Origin: Chitinophagaceae bacterium DXS
Lineage (GTDB): Bacteria > Bacteroidota > Bacteroidia > Chitinophagales > Chitinophagaceae
Reading direction: 5' to 3'
DNA: 64,000 bases
Assembly: GCA_030345135.1 (NCBI GenBank)
Contig: CP128386.1
Span: forward strand, 6,681,001-6,745,000
Notes under the pieces: model-generated
Seen by the model: only the letters and a program-made list of their open reading frames with translations
What the model was told of the DNA's origin: nothing
Databases searched by the model: none
Translations under genes and position numbers: made by a program
Part shown: positions 22,450 to 30,387 of the stretch, in pieces
Numbering within the stretch: position 1 is the first letter of the stretch
Layout: each line of letters starts with the position of its first letter

Positions 22450-22893
22450 ATGGCAACTCGAGCACTGTCAGGGTTCACCGAAAGGAGACCCTTCTTATTC
22501 GATGACTTTTTCAAATCCTGGAGCGACTGGTTTGACAATGGCAACGTTACAGGACGGACATTGCAGGCTCCTGCGGTTAACATAACAGAAGAAGCAAATG
22601 AATATCTTGTTTCAGTAGCCGTGCCAGGAATGAAAAAGGAAGATTTCAATATCAGTGTCGATGGAAATATGCTGACTATTAGTTCCGAAAAGGAAGACTC
22701 CAGAGAGGAGGCAGATAAAAATTACACAAGGAAAGAATATAATTATTCTTCTTTCACCAGGAGGTTTAATCTGCCGGACGAAATTCAGACAGACAAAATA
22801 GATGCGAGCTATACGGACGGCGTTTTAAAGATAAGCCTTCCACGAAACGATCAGCAAAAGAAAGCTTCTTCAAAGCAAATAGTAGTCAAATAA
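22450..22893 (+). CDS. Hsp20-family small heat-shock protein
   Basis: This 147-residue protein is a canonical small heat-shock protein. The N-terminal arm (RPFLFDDFFKSWSDWFDNGN) precedes an alpha-crystallin domain at about 40-135 (EEANEYLVSVAVPGMKKEDF, TRKEYNYSSFTRRFNLPDEI, ASYTDGVLKISLPRND). The tail is lysine-rich with IVVK. It has its own -7 box and strong ribosome binding site, and a terminator follows at 22911, so it can be transcribed alone. It is much closer to the family consensus than the Hsp20 at 20601. Confidence 0.95.
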   Translation: MATRALSGFTERRPFLFDDFFKSWSDWFDNGNVTGRTLQAPAVNITEEANEYLVSVAVPGMKKEDFNISVDGNMLTISSEKEDSREEADKNYTRKEYNYSSFTRRFNLPDEIQTDKIDASYTDGVLKISLPRNDQQKKASSKQIVVK

Positions 22894-22910
22894 ATCCCTT
22901 AAAACACAAT

Positions 22911-22950
22911 GGCCCCCGTTTACTTCTCATGCTAGCGGGGGCCTTATAAA
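22911..22950 (+). terminator. Terminator after the second hsp20
   Basis: GGCCCCCG (22911-22918) pairs with CGGGGGCC (22936-22943), followed by TTATAAA. Confidence 0.75.
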
Positions 22951-23021
22951 ACGGCAGGCGTTGCACTTTCCAAACGGTCTTTTTTTGATGGCAATTTTAA
23001 TAACACTAAAATCAGTGCAGC

Positions 23022-23453
23022 ATGAACAATAGAACAGTTGAAAACGATGAACAACCCGGATCGCTCTTGATGCCACAGATCAAAATCAACCAACTAAAGT
23101 ATGAAATCGATATGTGGAAGAGATTGCTTGCATTTATGATGGATGAAAACATCTTTCTTAAAAACAGGCTGATTGAAATACTCAAAGGCAGCTTCAATAA
23201 CGTAAACATATCAAATATTGAAGATTTTCAGAACTGCTTTGTAAAGAAAGACGAAACGATCAACGTATTGCGAAATGATCTCGCAGAAATTGATAAATTA
23301 ATATTTGCTGACATCGATTTCGATAATACAGCAAACACCAACATTCACAATAAACTGGAAAATATCCGCAAACATATCAGCTTGCTTGAAAAAGAATTTT
23401 CACAGCTGAAAATAGAATTCAACAGATATTTACTTAACAACGTTTACAGCTAA
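23022..23453 (+). CDS. Hypothetical coiled-coil protein
   Basis: This 143-residue acidic protein has no signal peptide or membrane segment. Two helical stretches (about 25-55, LKYEIDMWKRLLAFMMDENI, and about 110-138, NIRKHISLLEKEFSQLKIEF) have heptad-like spacing. I do not recognise a family. Proteins of this look occur in Bacteroidota stress loci near Hsp20 and Usp genes. It converges on the REC-CRP regulator, with only 25 bp between the two stops. Confidence 0.6.
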   Translation: MNNRTVENDEQPGSLLMPQIKINQLKYEIDMWKRLLAFMMDENIFLKNRLIEILKGSFNNVNISNIEDFQNCFVKKDETINVLRNDLAEIDKLIFADIDFDNTANTNIHNKLENIRKHISLLEKEFSQLKIEFNRYLLNNVYS

Positions 23454-23478
23454 AAACTTGCATTACGAAGCCATTGGG

Positions 23479-24537
23479 TTAGCTATATATTTTCTGCAAT
23501 TTTGCCTTGTCCAAAACAATAATGTGGCCATCATTTATATCAATGATGCGTTCGGATTTAAAATCTGTAAGGGTGCGGATAAGTGATTCGGTGGCAGTAC
23601 CTGCAATTGTTGCAAGATTTTCTCTACTTATATCTATCACTTGTTTATTCTCCATCTTTGCATCGTATTTGTCTATTATTATCAGCAGGGCATCGGCTAC
23701 CTTCTTACGCAACGAGTTATAGGCAATCCTCACGAGATGTTTTTCTTTTTCAGATACGTTGCGGGCCAGCAGCTGGATAAATTTTCTTGCTATCTGTGGA
23801 TGGTGATTTATTAGTTCATCAAAGTCGTGGCGGGGTATAATGGCAATTTCTGAATCCTCCATCGCCGTTGCAGTGTCTTTGTATATTGTGCCTTCCAGCA
23901 ACGCAACATACCCAAGAAAATCGCCTTCGTCGTACAGCTCTGTTACAAGCTCTTTTCCATCATCATTGGTTTTATACGCCTTAGCCTTTCCTTTTACAAT
24001 AAAGTATAAGCTGTTAGGATGATTTCCTTCTGTGTAAATGGTTTGCTTCTTTTTGTATTTGTTCACGTTTCTCCCCTCGGTAAACGAATCCATCGCATCT
24101 TTGCTTCCGGTCATTTCAAGAAGGTCCTGAATGTTCTGCAGGCCGGGAGCCAGGTTTCGCTTCAGATCCTCCATTTTCCTTAACCTGCCGTTTACTGCAT
24201 TGAGCAACTCTGTTCCGCTAAATGGTTTGGTTAAATAATCGTCAGCACCAAGATCCATTGCCTTTCTGAAATCACTTCGTTCTGTCCGTGCCGTGAGAAA
24301 AATAAAGGGGGTGTTCATTATTGATTCATTTTTCTGAACCGCATGTATTACGCCGTATCCATCTAACTCTGGCATAGTGATATCGCAAATGATCAGATCC
24401 GGTTTTATTTCCAAAGCTTTAACCAGGCCGATTTTACCGTTTTCTGCTGTAATTACTTCGTAATTTGACAATTCAAGTATTTCGGCCGTGTTGCTCCTTA
24501 TGTCATCGTTGTCCTCAATCACCAGGATCTTTTTCAT
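23479..24537 (-). CDS. REC-CRP fusion: response regulator with cyclic-nucleotide-binding and Crp HTH domains
   Basis: This 352-residue protein has a receiver domain at 1-120 with the acidic pocket at E8/D9, phospho-acceptor D52 (LIICDITMPELDG) and K104 (YLTKPF). A cNMP-binding domain follows at about 135-260 (KQTIYTEGNHPNSLYFIVKG, GDFLGYVALLEG), and then a Crp-type HTH at about 290-350 (IDISRENLATIAGTATESLI). The same polypeptide could therefore integrate phosphorelay input with a small-molecule or redox signal. No sensor kinase lies in the window. It is the only regulator in the stress island and the obvious candidate for controlling it. A possible target palindrome lies at 26890. Confidence 0.9.
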   Translation of the reverse strand: MKKILVIEDNDDIRSNTAEILELSNYEVITAENGKIGLVKALEIKPDLIICDITMPELDGYGVIHAVQKNESIMNTPFIFLTARTERSDFRKAMDLGADDYLTKPFSGTELLNAVNGRLRKMEDLKRNLAPGLQNIQDLLEMTGSKDAMDSFTEGRNVNKYKKKQTIYTEGNHPNSLYFIVKGKAKAYKTNDDGKELVTELYDEGDFLGYVALLEGTIYKDTATAMEDSEIAIIPRHDFDELINHHPQIARKFIQLLARNVSEKEKHLVRIAYNSLRKKVADALLIIIDKYDAKMENKQVIDISRENLATIAGTATESLIRTLTDFKSERIIDINDGHIIVLDKAKLQKIYS

Positions 24538-24764
24538 AGCATTCAGTTTTTATGGAAGGTTATAACAATTTGAGTGCCCATGGAAACATCGCTGACGCGG
24601 GTAATGTTGCTTCAATCGTTAGTCACTAATATAAAAAAAAATGCACGTTTGCACAAATTTTAGGCCGGGTTAATTAGGGCCGCAATAAATACTTTTTCGT
24701 CGTTTGTACATAAAGAAAGCGGCAGAAATTTTTCTGCCGCATAATAACAGGAAACGTGCTATGC

Positions 24765-25025
24765 CTACAACACCAGTTGAATATTATTTCCCGCAAAGTC
24801 CTCTTCCGCCTTAACGATATTTTTAATTGCCGTTAAAAGAGCGTCCGAATTAAATGAAATGCTATCAATACCCTGCTCAACCAGGAAGCGCGCGAACTCC
24901 GGAAAATCGTTCGGCGCCTGGCCGCAAAGCCCGATCCTTGAGCCGGACTTTTTGGCTGTATGGATCATCATGCTTATCATTTTCATTACAGCTCCGTTGT
25001 TCGCCACATCAGACAGCACATACAT
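24765..25025 (-). pseudogene. ppsA: C-terminal remnant of phosphoenolpyruvate synthase
   Basis: The 86 residues match the end of PpsA: MISMMIHTAKKSGSRIGLCG, QAPNDFPEFARFLVEQGIDS and ISFNSDALLTAIKNI, corresponding to the CGQAPSD and GIDSIS signatures of the PEP-binding domain. A full enzyme is near 800 residues, so the nucleotide-binding and swivelling domains are missing. Upstream in the same frame I find no PpsA-like sequence. An AGGAGG directly before the ATG (3 bp spacing) means it might still be translated. It sits between the REC-CRP regulator and two Usp genes. It is probably a deletion remnant, since full PpsA genes do occur in Bacteroidota stress loci. Confidence 0.75.
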
Positions 25026-25105
25026 GGACCTCCTACGGATCCAGTGTCGGTTATGCCAATCTCAGAGAATGTTTTAATATAAGGTTGCATGGATAACAGT
25101 TTGAG

Positions 25106-25933
25106 CTAAGCATGAATTGAAAGAATGGGTACTTCAGCTTCGAGAAGCAGTTCTTTTGAATGCCGCGCTTTAAACATTGTGCCTGGAAAAAGATGTTTTT
25201 TGGGAATTAACATGAGCATGTCCATATCTTTTTCCACAACAAATTTTTGGATGGCTGTGTCGGTGTCTTTGCTGCTGATGAAGTGGTATTTTGGATTCAG
25301 CTCGCCAAGCATTTCCTGCAGGATCATAGATTCCAATACGGCTTTGTCATCGAACGCATTTTGGCCATTATCCGAAATGTTTACCACATGCAATTCTGCA
25401 TCAAATTCCTTAACAAAGGCTTTTATGGGTTCAACATGCACTGTTTCATGCACTTTTTTGAGATCGCAGGCCAGCCCGATTTTTTTGATGCCTTCGAACG
25501 TCGCATTAAACGGTACAAAAATTACCGGCCAGTAGATGTCCCTCAATGCTGAAACTGCAGCACCTCCAAGTAACGTGCGTTCAAGGGCTCCCGCACTTTC
25601 TTCGCCCATAACAACTGCAAAAGGTTTAACCATTTCGCAATAGTCTTTTAGCATGGGAAGCAGGTTGCCAGGCCTGATTTCAGCATGCACTATAATGTGT
25701 CCGTTTGTTCTCTCCTCAATTTTTTGTTTGAGCAATTTTAGTTCCTCCTGGGCATCATCATCAAGGTCCTGGAAATTATATGCAGGAACGGGAACTTCAG
25801 CGCCACTCATTGGAAGCGGCACTACGTTCATTATTGTAAGGCGCGCACGAATGAGGCATGCCATGTCAGCAGCATAATTCACGGCGTTTAATGAGTTCTC
25901 AGAAAAATCGGTAAGAGCAATAATCGTTTTCAT
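25106..25933 (-). CDS. Universal stress protein with two Usp domains
   Basis: This 275-residue protein contains two tandem UspA folds. Domain 1 (about 1-140) starts MKTIIALTDFSENSLNAVNY and has VMGEESAGALERTLLGGAA. Domain 2 (about 150-275) has IGLACDLKKVHETVHVEP and ends MLIPKKHLFPGTMFKARHSK. The G-x2-G-x9-G(S/T) ATP-binding signature is degenerate in both halves. Usp proteins raise survival during stress or growth arrest. It is downstream of another Usp gene (52-bp gap), and both probably share the promoter region before 26822. Confidence 0.85.
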   Translation of the reverse strand: MKTIIALTDFSENSLNAVNYAADMACLIRARLTIMNVVPLPMSGAEVPVPAYNFQDLDDDAQEELKLLKQKIEERTNGHIIVHAEIRPGNLLPMLKDYCEMVKPFAVVMGEESAGALERTLLGGAAVSALRDIYWPVIFVPFNATFEGIKKIGLACDLKKVHETVHVEPIKAFVKEFDAELHVVNISDNGQNAFDDKAVLESMILQEMLGELNPKYHFISSKDTDTAIQKFVVEKDMDMLMLIPKKHLFPGTMFKARHSKELLLEAEVPILSIHA

Positions 25934-25985
25934 AAATATTCATTTAACAGGTAAGCAGAATGAATTAATGAACAATCAATATGAG

Positions 25986-26822
25986 TTAATGAGCTATAAA
26001 CATTGCCTGGGCAAGTGTATTCAATAATGTTGTCGCTTTACTGTGCAGGAAAAAACGGGAAAGGCTGCTTCTTCCATAAGCACCCATTAGTAGTAAAAAA
26101 TCTTCTTTATCGATAAGGAAATCAAAGAGTGCAAAAGTTGCCTGCCCTTTTAATGTAACAAATTCAATATGATTATAGTGGTGGTCCAACCAGTCTACAA
26201 AGCCATCATAGCCAGTCATCATCCATTCTGCGTCGTCATCCGCATGTAATACTGTAATCCTGTGATTGGCATATTCAGGCAATATGTAAGAAAATTGTTT
26301 TATTGCATGCATAGCTGCCGCTGAACCATCAAATGCAAAGAATAATTCTTTTATGCCATGGAAACTTGTGGGAGCAACAAAAACGGGACACTCTACATGT
26401 GCCAGCACATCACGCGCAAAAGCGGTTGGAGCGCCTTCGTAATGCTTTTTGAATGAGGTTTCTGAGCTAACAACAATTACATCCGCAAAGCGGCTTTCGT
26501 CCTTCATTTCCCTATAAGGTACACCTTCTTTTCTTTGCACATTGCACAACACACCTTCATTTGCGCAGTGTTGCATAAATAATTGAATATTATTATCAAT
26601 GGCCAACATCTTAGCCTGATGTTTCCCGGATCTTTCATTAACAGCCCAATCCAGGTAGGCCCGCCCGGAAGTTGTTTTAATTACCGGCTTTTCCTCCGCC
26701 ACAATATTTTCAAGAAAAACGCCCGTTATTTTTGATTTTGTAAGTTTGGCAAGATAGCATGCAAAAGCCAGCTGGTTTCTGTCCGGATCAACAGCATCAA
26801 CCGCAACTGAAATCTTCTGCAT
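25986..26822 (-). CDS. Universal stress protein with two Usp domains
   Basis: This 278-residue protein has an N-terminal Usp fold (MQKISVAVDAVDPDRNQLAF; DVIVVSSETSFKKHYEGAPT) and a C-terminal one (ELFFAFDGSAAAMHAIKQFS; LLLMGAYGRSSLSRFFLHSK). The second retains the G-A-Y-G-R-S-x(8)-H-S-like nucleotide signature. The reading frame extends nine codons upstream, but MQKISVAVD fits the family start. It has a perfect TGATTG-TTAT-CAATCA palindrome 68 bp upstream and is followed by a second Usp gene. Its partners and ligand are unknown. Confidence 0.85.
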   Translation of the reverse strand: MQKISVAVDAVDPDRNQLAFACYLAKLTKSKITGVFLENIVAEEKPVIKTTSGRAYLDWAVNERSGKHQAKMLAIDNNIQLFMQHCANEGVLCNVQRKEGVPYREMKDESRFADVIVVSSETSFKKHYEGAPTAFARDVLAHVECPVFVAPTSFHGIKELFFAFDGSAAAMHAIKQFSYILPEYANHRITVLHADDDAEWMMTGYDGFVDWLDHHYNHIEFVTLKGQATFALFDFLIDKEDFLLLMGAYGRSSLSRFFLHSKATTLLNTLAQAMFIAH

Positions 26823-26889
26823 AAGAAAATTTTTAATAAAACTATTCAACAGAGAAGCTTTTTTTAATGATGTGCGTTAGTGGCAATAG

Positions 26890-26905
26890 TGATTGTTATC
26901 AATCA
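26890..26905. promoter_or_regulatory. CRP/FNR-like palindrome upstream of the usp genes
   Basis: TGATTG-TTAT-CAATCA is a 16-bp inverted repeat resembling CRP/FNR sites (TTGAT-N4-ATCAA) in half-site and spacing. It lies 68 bp before the Usp start. The REC-CRP protein at 23479 is the local candidate to bind it. A half-site TGATTG also occurs near 19417 upstream of the BaeRF gene. Confidence 0.45.
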
Positions 26906-27441
26906 TATTCGCCCGTCAACAAACCGGTTGGAAAATATATTCGACGTGTGCGTATGCCCTGGCCTGGCGAGGGTTGTATAACGAATTTAGCCCGGAGGTT
27001 TTGGAAAAAATAAATTTCATAATGTTATTGAATATAAAAGTATAAAAGACAACAATTTGAGATGCGAAACATACCTGTTCCGGAGAAGGAATTGATTATT
27101 CGGTTTTGCATAACCAAAGGCAGCAAATATGTTGCGATGCATACCTGATATACTCTTTTCCCTCTTGCCAATTATCATAAATGACGACCTGTATTTTTTG
27201 ATCCCTGGCATTGCAGCTTCACTGCATTCAGATCAAAATCTGTTGGATGCAATAGCCTGTTCATTTTTTTAACAGAACGGCAGGGGAATGAGACGTACGA
27301 AAACAGAAACCAGAAAGGGATAAATAATAGTCTATTTCTATGTTTTGGGTTGTGTGCATTATCATAATAATTATCCGAATACCCGAAAAATCCTTCTACA
27401 GGAATGCGGCATGATGCCATTTTATAAATATCTTTGAAATA

Positions 27442-27837
27442 ATGCGAAAGGCAGCAAGCATATTGTTTTTTATCTTGTATCTCGTCTCCACCAGCCAACT
27501 AGTTGAGTTGTTGAAGATTCCGGTACTGGTTGAACATTTCCAGGAACATCAAAAGGAAAATAAGTCTATCACTATCCTGCAGTTCCTTGATGAACATTAT
27601 ATGCATGGCTGCCCACGGGATGCGGATTATGATAGAGACATGCAGTTGCCCTTTAAGTTGCCGGTCCATCCGGTATTAGCATCTGTGTCCTACACCTTGC
27701 CTGTACCACTTGCAGTTACTCCTGAAATAGCTATCGGAGAAACCAGGATCGATTACCCTAAAATTTCTTCCCGATATTCCTACGAACACCTTTCTTCTAT
27801 CTGGCAACCCCCGGATATCAGCCAATCCATACTATAA
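27442..27837 (+). CDS. Small exported protein of unknown function
   Basis: This 131-residue protein has an N-terminal hydrophobic segment (MRKAASILFFILYLVSTSQL) and then LLKIPVLVEHFQEHQKENKS and ILQFLDEHYMHGCPRDADYD, a His/Asp/Glu-rich stretch that could bind a metal. Proteins with the order signal, VEHF-EH, FL--HY-HG, D-D-D-LPF occur in Bacteroidota next to metal efflux and uptake genes as I remember them, without an assigned role. The C-terminal part is proline-rich. A haem-binding protein gene follows after a 460-bp gap. Confidence 0.65.
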   Translation: MRKAASILFFILYLVSTSQLVELLKIPVLVEHFQEHQKENKSITILQFLDEHYMHGCPRDADYDRDMQLPFKLPVHPVLASVSYTLPVPLAVTPEIAIGETRIDYPKISSRYSYEHLSSIWQPPDISQSIL

Positions 27838-28294
27838 AAAAAGGAAAATTAGCTTTTTGCCCATTTCATTTTGTCTTTAATGTGTTATGCCGACACAGGT
27901 TTAGCGTTTATGGTATATACATACTGTTAACAGGTCGCTATCTCAGCAACAGTTGAGCATGCCGGCGCTGGTGTAGCGGTTATCTCTGACATAGCGGGAT
28001 GTTCTGCTTACCTGAGCCGCTGGCATTTTATGGCGCATTCCAAAGCTTTGGACACCTTACCGGTCTTATTTCCGAGCCTGCAGATGAAACGTGTAACGGG
28101 TGTTTATAGGCGAACCGTGCAGGTTTTACAGGCATGAAACAAATGGAAGAAAATTGTGCAAAAAAACTGATAAGATATTTGCTCTTAGAATGTGGTAGCC
28201 GGCGCGATAAGATAAACTTCACGGACTATGTCGCCTGAGGCGCATAACGCTTGCTGGCTGCTGAATAAATAATGCAGTAAAGAAAGAATAAAAA
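27838..28294. other. Gene-free interval
   Basis: I see no supported gene, palindrome or repeat here. The only frame over 60 codons (28028-28222, minus) has no domain or start context. Confidence 0.5.
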
Positions 28295-28303
28295 ATGATC
28301 ATA

Positions 28304-28750
28304 ATGAAAAAGGTGATTATGCTAATTGCAGCGGTATTTATTATTATTCAGTTTTTTCGTCCGCAAAAAAACATTTCATCTCAGGTGCAGGCTAATGCTA
28401 TAGAACAGCACTATGCCGTTCCTCAGAATGTGAGTACGCTTTTAAAAACGGCATGCTATAACTGTCATTCCAACAATACCAGCTATCCCTGGTACAACAA
28501 TATCCAGCCAATCGCATGGTGGTTATCAGGTCATGTAAATGAAGGTAAAGAGGAGCTGAATTTTGATGAGTTTAATCTTTATACAGTAGACAAGAAAAAG
28601 AAAAAACTTCACGAGATAACTAAATCCATTAAAGAGGGAGAAATGCCGTTATCATCGTACACACTTATTCATACCAACGCAAAGCTATCAAAACAGCAAC
28701 AGGATGAAATAACTGAATGGGCAACCTCACTGGAAAACGAAATCAGATAA
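28304..28750 (+). CDS. Haem-binding domain protein (Haem_bd family, CxxCH)
   Basis: This 148-residue protein has an N-terminal membrane anchor or signal (MKKVIMLIAAVFIIIQFFRP) and a single c-type haem site, TACYNCHSNNTSYPWYNNIQ, followed by PIAWWLSGHVNEGKEELNF. The CxxCH plus Y-P-W-Y-x-x-(I/V)-x-P motif is the signature of the Haem_bd family. It would carry one covalent haem in the periplasm for electron transfer or sensing. An ATG three codons upstream (28295) is also possible. It opens a redox gene run with thioredoxin, ApbE, DUF4266 and DUF3570 genes. Confidence 0.85.
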   Translation: MKKVIMLIAAVFIIIQFFRPQKNISSQVQANAIEQHYAVPQNVSTLLKTACYNCHSNNTSYPWYNNIQPIAWWLSGHVNEGKEELNFDEFNLYTVDKKKKKLHEITKSIKEGEMPLSSYTLIHTNAKLSKQQQDEITEWATSLENEIR

Positions 28751-28768
28751 GGTTTTAAAATAATTATA

Positions 28769-29212
28769 ATGAAAAAAATCATATTGATGGCCTGCTGCGC
28801 ATTAACCTTTACGCTGGCTAATGGTCAGTCGCTGCTTGAGCGTGCTCAAAAAGAAGCAAAGGAAATGCATAAGCTAATTCTTCTGAACTTTTCCGGTTCA
28901 GACTGGTGTATTCCATGCATAAAAATGCATAAAGAGTTTTTTGAGAATGACGACTTTAAAAAGGCAGGAGACAGCTTACTGGTGTTTTTAAATGCCGACT
29001 TTCCGAGGCTAAAAAAACATCAGCCGGATGAAGCGACTCAAAAGGAAAATGAGTGGCTGGCAGACAAGTACAATCAAAACGGTGCCTTTCCATATACAAT
29101 CTTACTGGATGGAGATGGTAAGGTGTTAAAATCATGGAACGGATTGCCTGCATGTACTCCTGCTGAATTTACCAGGGAAATTGTAAACAATTATGCAGCC
29201 TACTATAAATGA
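28769..29212 (+). CDS. Thioredoxin-family thiol-disulfide protein
   Basis: This 147-residue protein has a signal peptide (MKKIILMACCALTFTLANGQ) and a thioredoxin fold with active site SGSDWCIPCIKMHKEFF (CIPC, residues ~49-52) and a cis-Pro region AFPYTILLDGDGKVLKSW. It would reduce or isomerise disulfides in the periplasm. Its stop overlaps the next gene, ApbE, by 20 bp, a sign of translational coupling. Together with the haem protein upstream it fits a periplasmic electron-transfer role. Confidence 0.85.
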   Translation: MKKIILMACCALTFTLANGQSLLERAQKEAKEMHKLILLNFSGSDWCIPCIKMHKEFFENDDFKKAGDSLLVFLNADFPRLKKHQPDEATQKENEWLADKYNQNGAFPYTILLDGDGKVLKSWNGLPACTPAEFTREIVNNYAAYYK

Positions 29213-30146
29213 ATTGAGCGTGCTAAAGGAATTTAGAAGATCAGAACGGTTGATGGGGAATGCTTTCGAGATAACAGTCGTCTGCGAAGAGAAGGAGGTA
29301 GCAAATGAAGCAATCCTACTTGCGATTGAAGAAATCAGGAGAATCGAAAGATTATTCACGACGTTTGACAACGACAGTCAAACTAATCTCATCAACAGGA
29401 ACGCAGGCGTTGAGGCAACGGTAGTGGACAGGGAGGTTTATGAGCTTATAGAAAGAAGTATCCGCATTAGCGTGTTGACAGATGGCGCATTCGATATTAC
29501 GTTTGGCTCGATAGATAAAAGCCTGTGGAATTTTGATCAAACCATGACAAAGCTACCCGATCCGAAGTTGGCAAAATCGATGGTGCGGCTCATTAATTTT
29601 CGCAACATTGTACTCAACAAAGAAAACTGCAGTGTGCTGTTAAAAGAAAAAGGCATGCGGATTGGGTTTGGCGGTATTGGTAAAGGGTATGCCGCAGAAA
29701 TGGCCAGGCAGCTGTTGCAACGAAAGGGCATTGTTGCCGGCGTGATCAACGCGTCCGGTGATATCAGCACCTGGGGAATGCAGGCCAATGGCAAACCCTG
29801 GACCATTGGCATTGCTGACCCGGACAATGCTTCGCTTCCCTTTTCATACCTCAATATCAGCAACATGGCAATTGCAACTTCCGGCAATTATGAGAAGTTC
29901 GCTGTGATAGGCGGGAAGCGTTATTCTCATACCATCAATCCAAAAACTGGTCTTCCTGTCTCAGGTATTAAAAGCGTCACTATCATCTGTCCCAATGCAG
30001 AAATAGCGGATGCAATGGCAACACCTGTAAGTGTAATGGGAGTGAAAGCGGGGCTCGGCCTGATCAATCAGATGCATGGCATAGCCTGCATCATTATCGA
30101 TGACTATAACAACATTTATTCATCTAAAAATATTCAAATCAGATGA
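29193..30146 (+). CDS. apbE: FAD:protein FMN transferase (ApbE family)
   Basis: This 317-residue protein carries ApbE motifs: ERLFTTFDNDSQTNLINRNA, a DGAFDITFGSID substrate loop, GFGGIGKGYAAEMA, VINASGDISTWG and the C-terminal YSHTINPKTGLPVSG plus metal-binding ADAMATPVSVMG. ApbE moves FMN from FAD to a Thr/Ser of target proteins, usually outside the cytoplasm. No classical signal peptide is visible at this start, which overlaps the thioredoxin gene by 20 bp; a later start would remove conserved sequence. The next gene encodes a tiny DUF4266 lipoprotein that may be its partner or substrate. Confidence 0.95.
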   Translation: MQPTINELSVLKEFRRSERLMGNAFEITVVCEEKEVANEAILLAIEEIRRIERLFTTFDNDSQTNLINRNAGVEATVVDREVYELIERSIRISVLTDGAFDITFGSIDKSLWNFDQTMTKLPDPKLAKSMVRLINFRNIVLNKENCSVLLKEKGMRIGFGGIGKGYAAEMARQLLQRKGIVAGVINASGDISTWGMQANGKPWTIGIADPDNASLPFSYLNISNMAIATSGNYEKFAVIGGKRYSHTINPKTGLPVSGIKSVTIICPNAEIADAMATPVSVMGVKAGLGLINQMHGIACIIIDDYNNIYSSKNIQIR

Positions 30147-30367
30147 AACTGTATGCACAACTTACATCAGTATTAATAGTATTATTCGGTTTCTCATTTG
30201 CTTCGTGTACCGTAGTAAAAGAATACCAGAAAAATAAACTTAACGATGCAGAAATGGTATTAGGAAACCGCAAGGTCGAAAAGACAGAACTGAATTTTCA
30301 ATCTTACCGCGAGGGCGCTTCGGGTGCCAATGCGGGCAAAAGTGGCGGAGGTTGCGGCTGTAATTAA
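30143..30367 (+). CDS. DUF4266 lipoprotein
   Basis: This 74-residue protein has a lipobox signal (MKLYAQLTSVLIVLFGFSFA and then SCTVVKEYQ) and a short mature part ending SYREGASGANAGKSGGGCGC and a final Asn. The REG(A/S)-x-G-(A/G) and GGGCGCN tail is the hallmark of DUF4266. Its ATG overlaps the ApbE stop by 4 bp and the DUF3570 gene follows 20 bp later, the usual trio. The Ser in EGASGA is reminiscent of ApbE flavinylation sites, which have (D/S)GA(T/S), so it may carry a covalent flavin. That is inference. Confidence 0.85.
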   Translation: MKLYAQLTSVLIVLFGFSFASCTVVKEYQKNKLNDAEMVLGNRKVEKTELNFQSYREGASGANAGKSGGGCGCN

Positions 30368-30387
30368 TTACCCATAAAAATGAAACG

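Noticed and set aside
25026-25045. Vector-like GGATCC plus AGGAGG before the PpsA remnant
   Set aside because: The string is short and can arise by chance; no other vector sequence is present.
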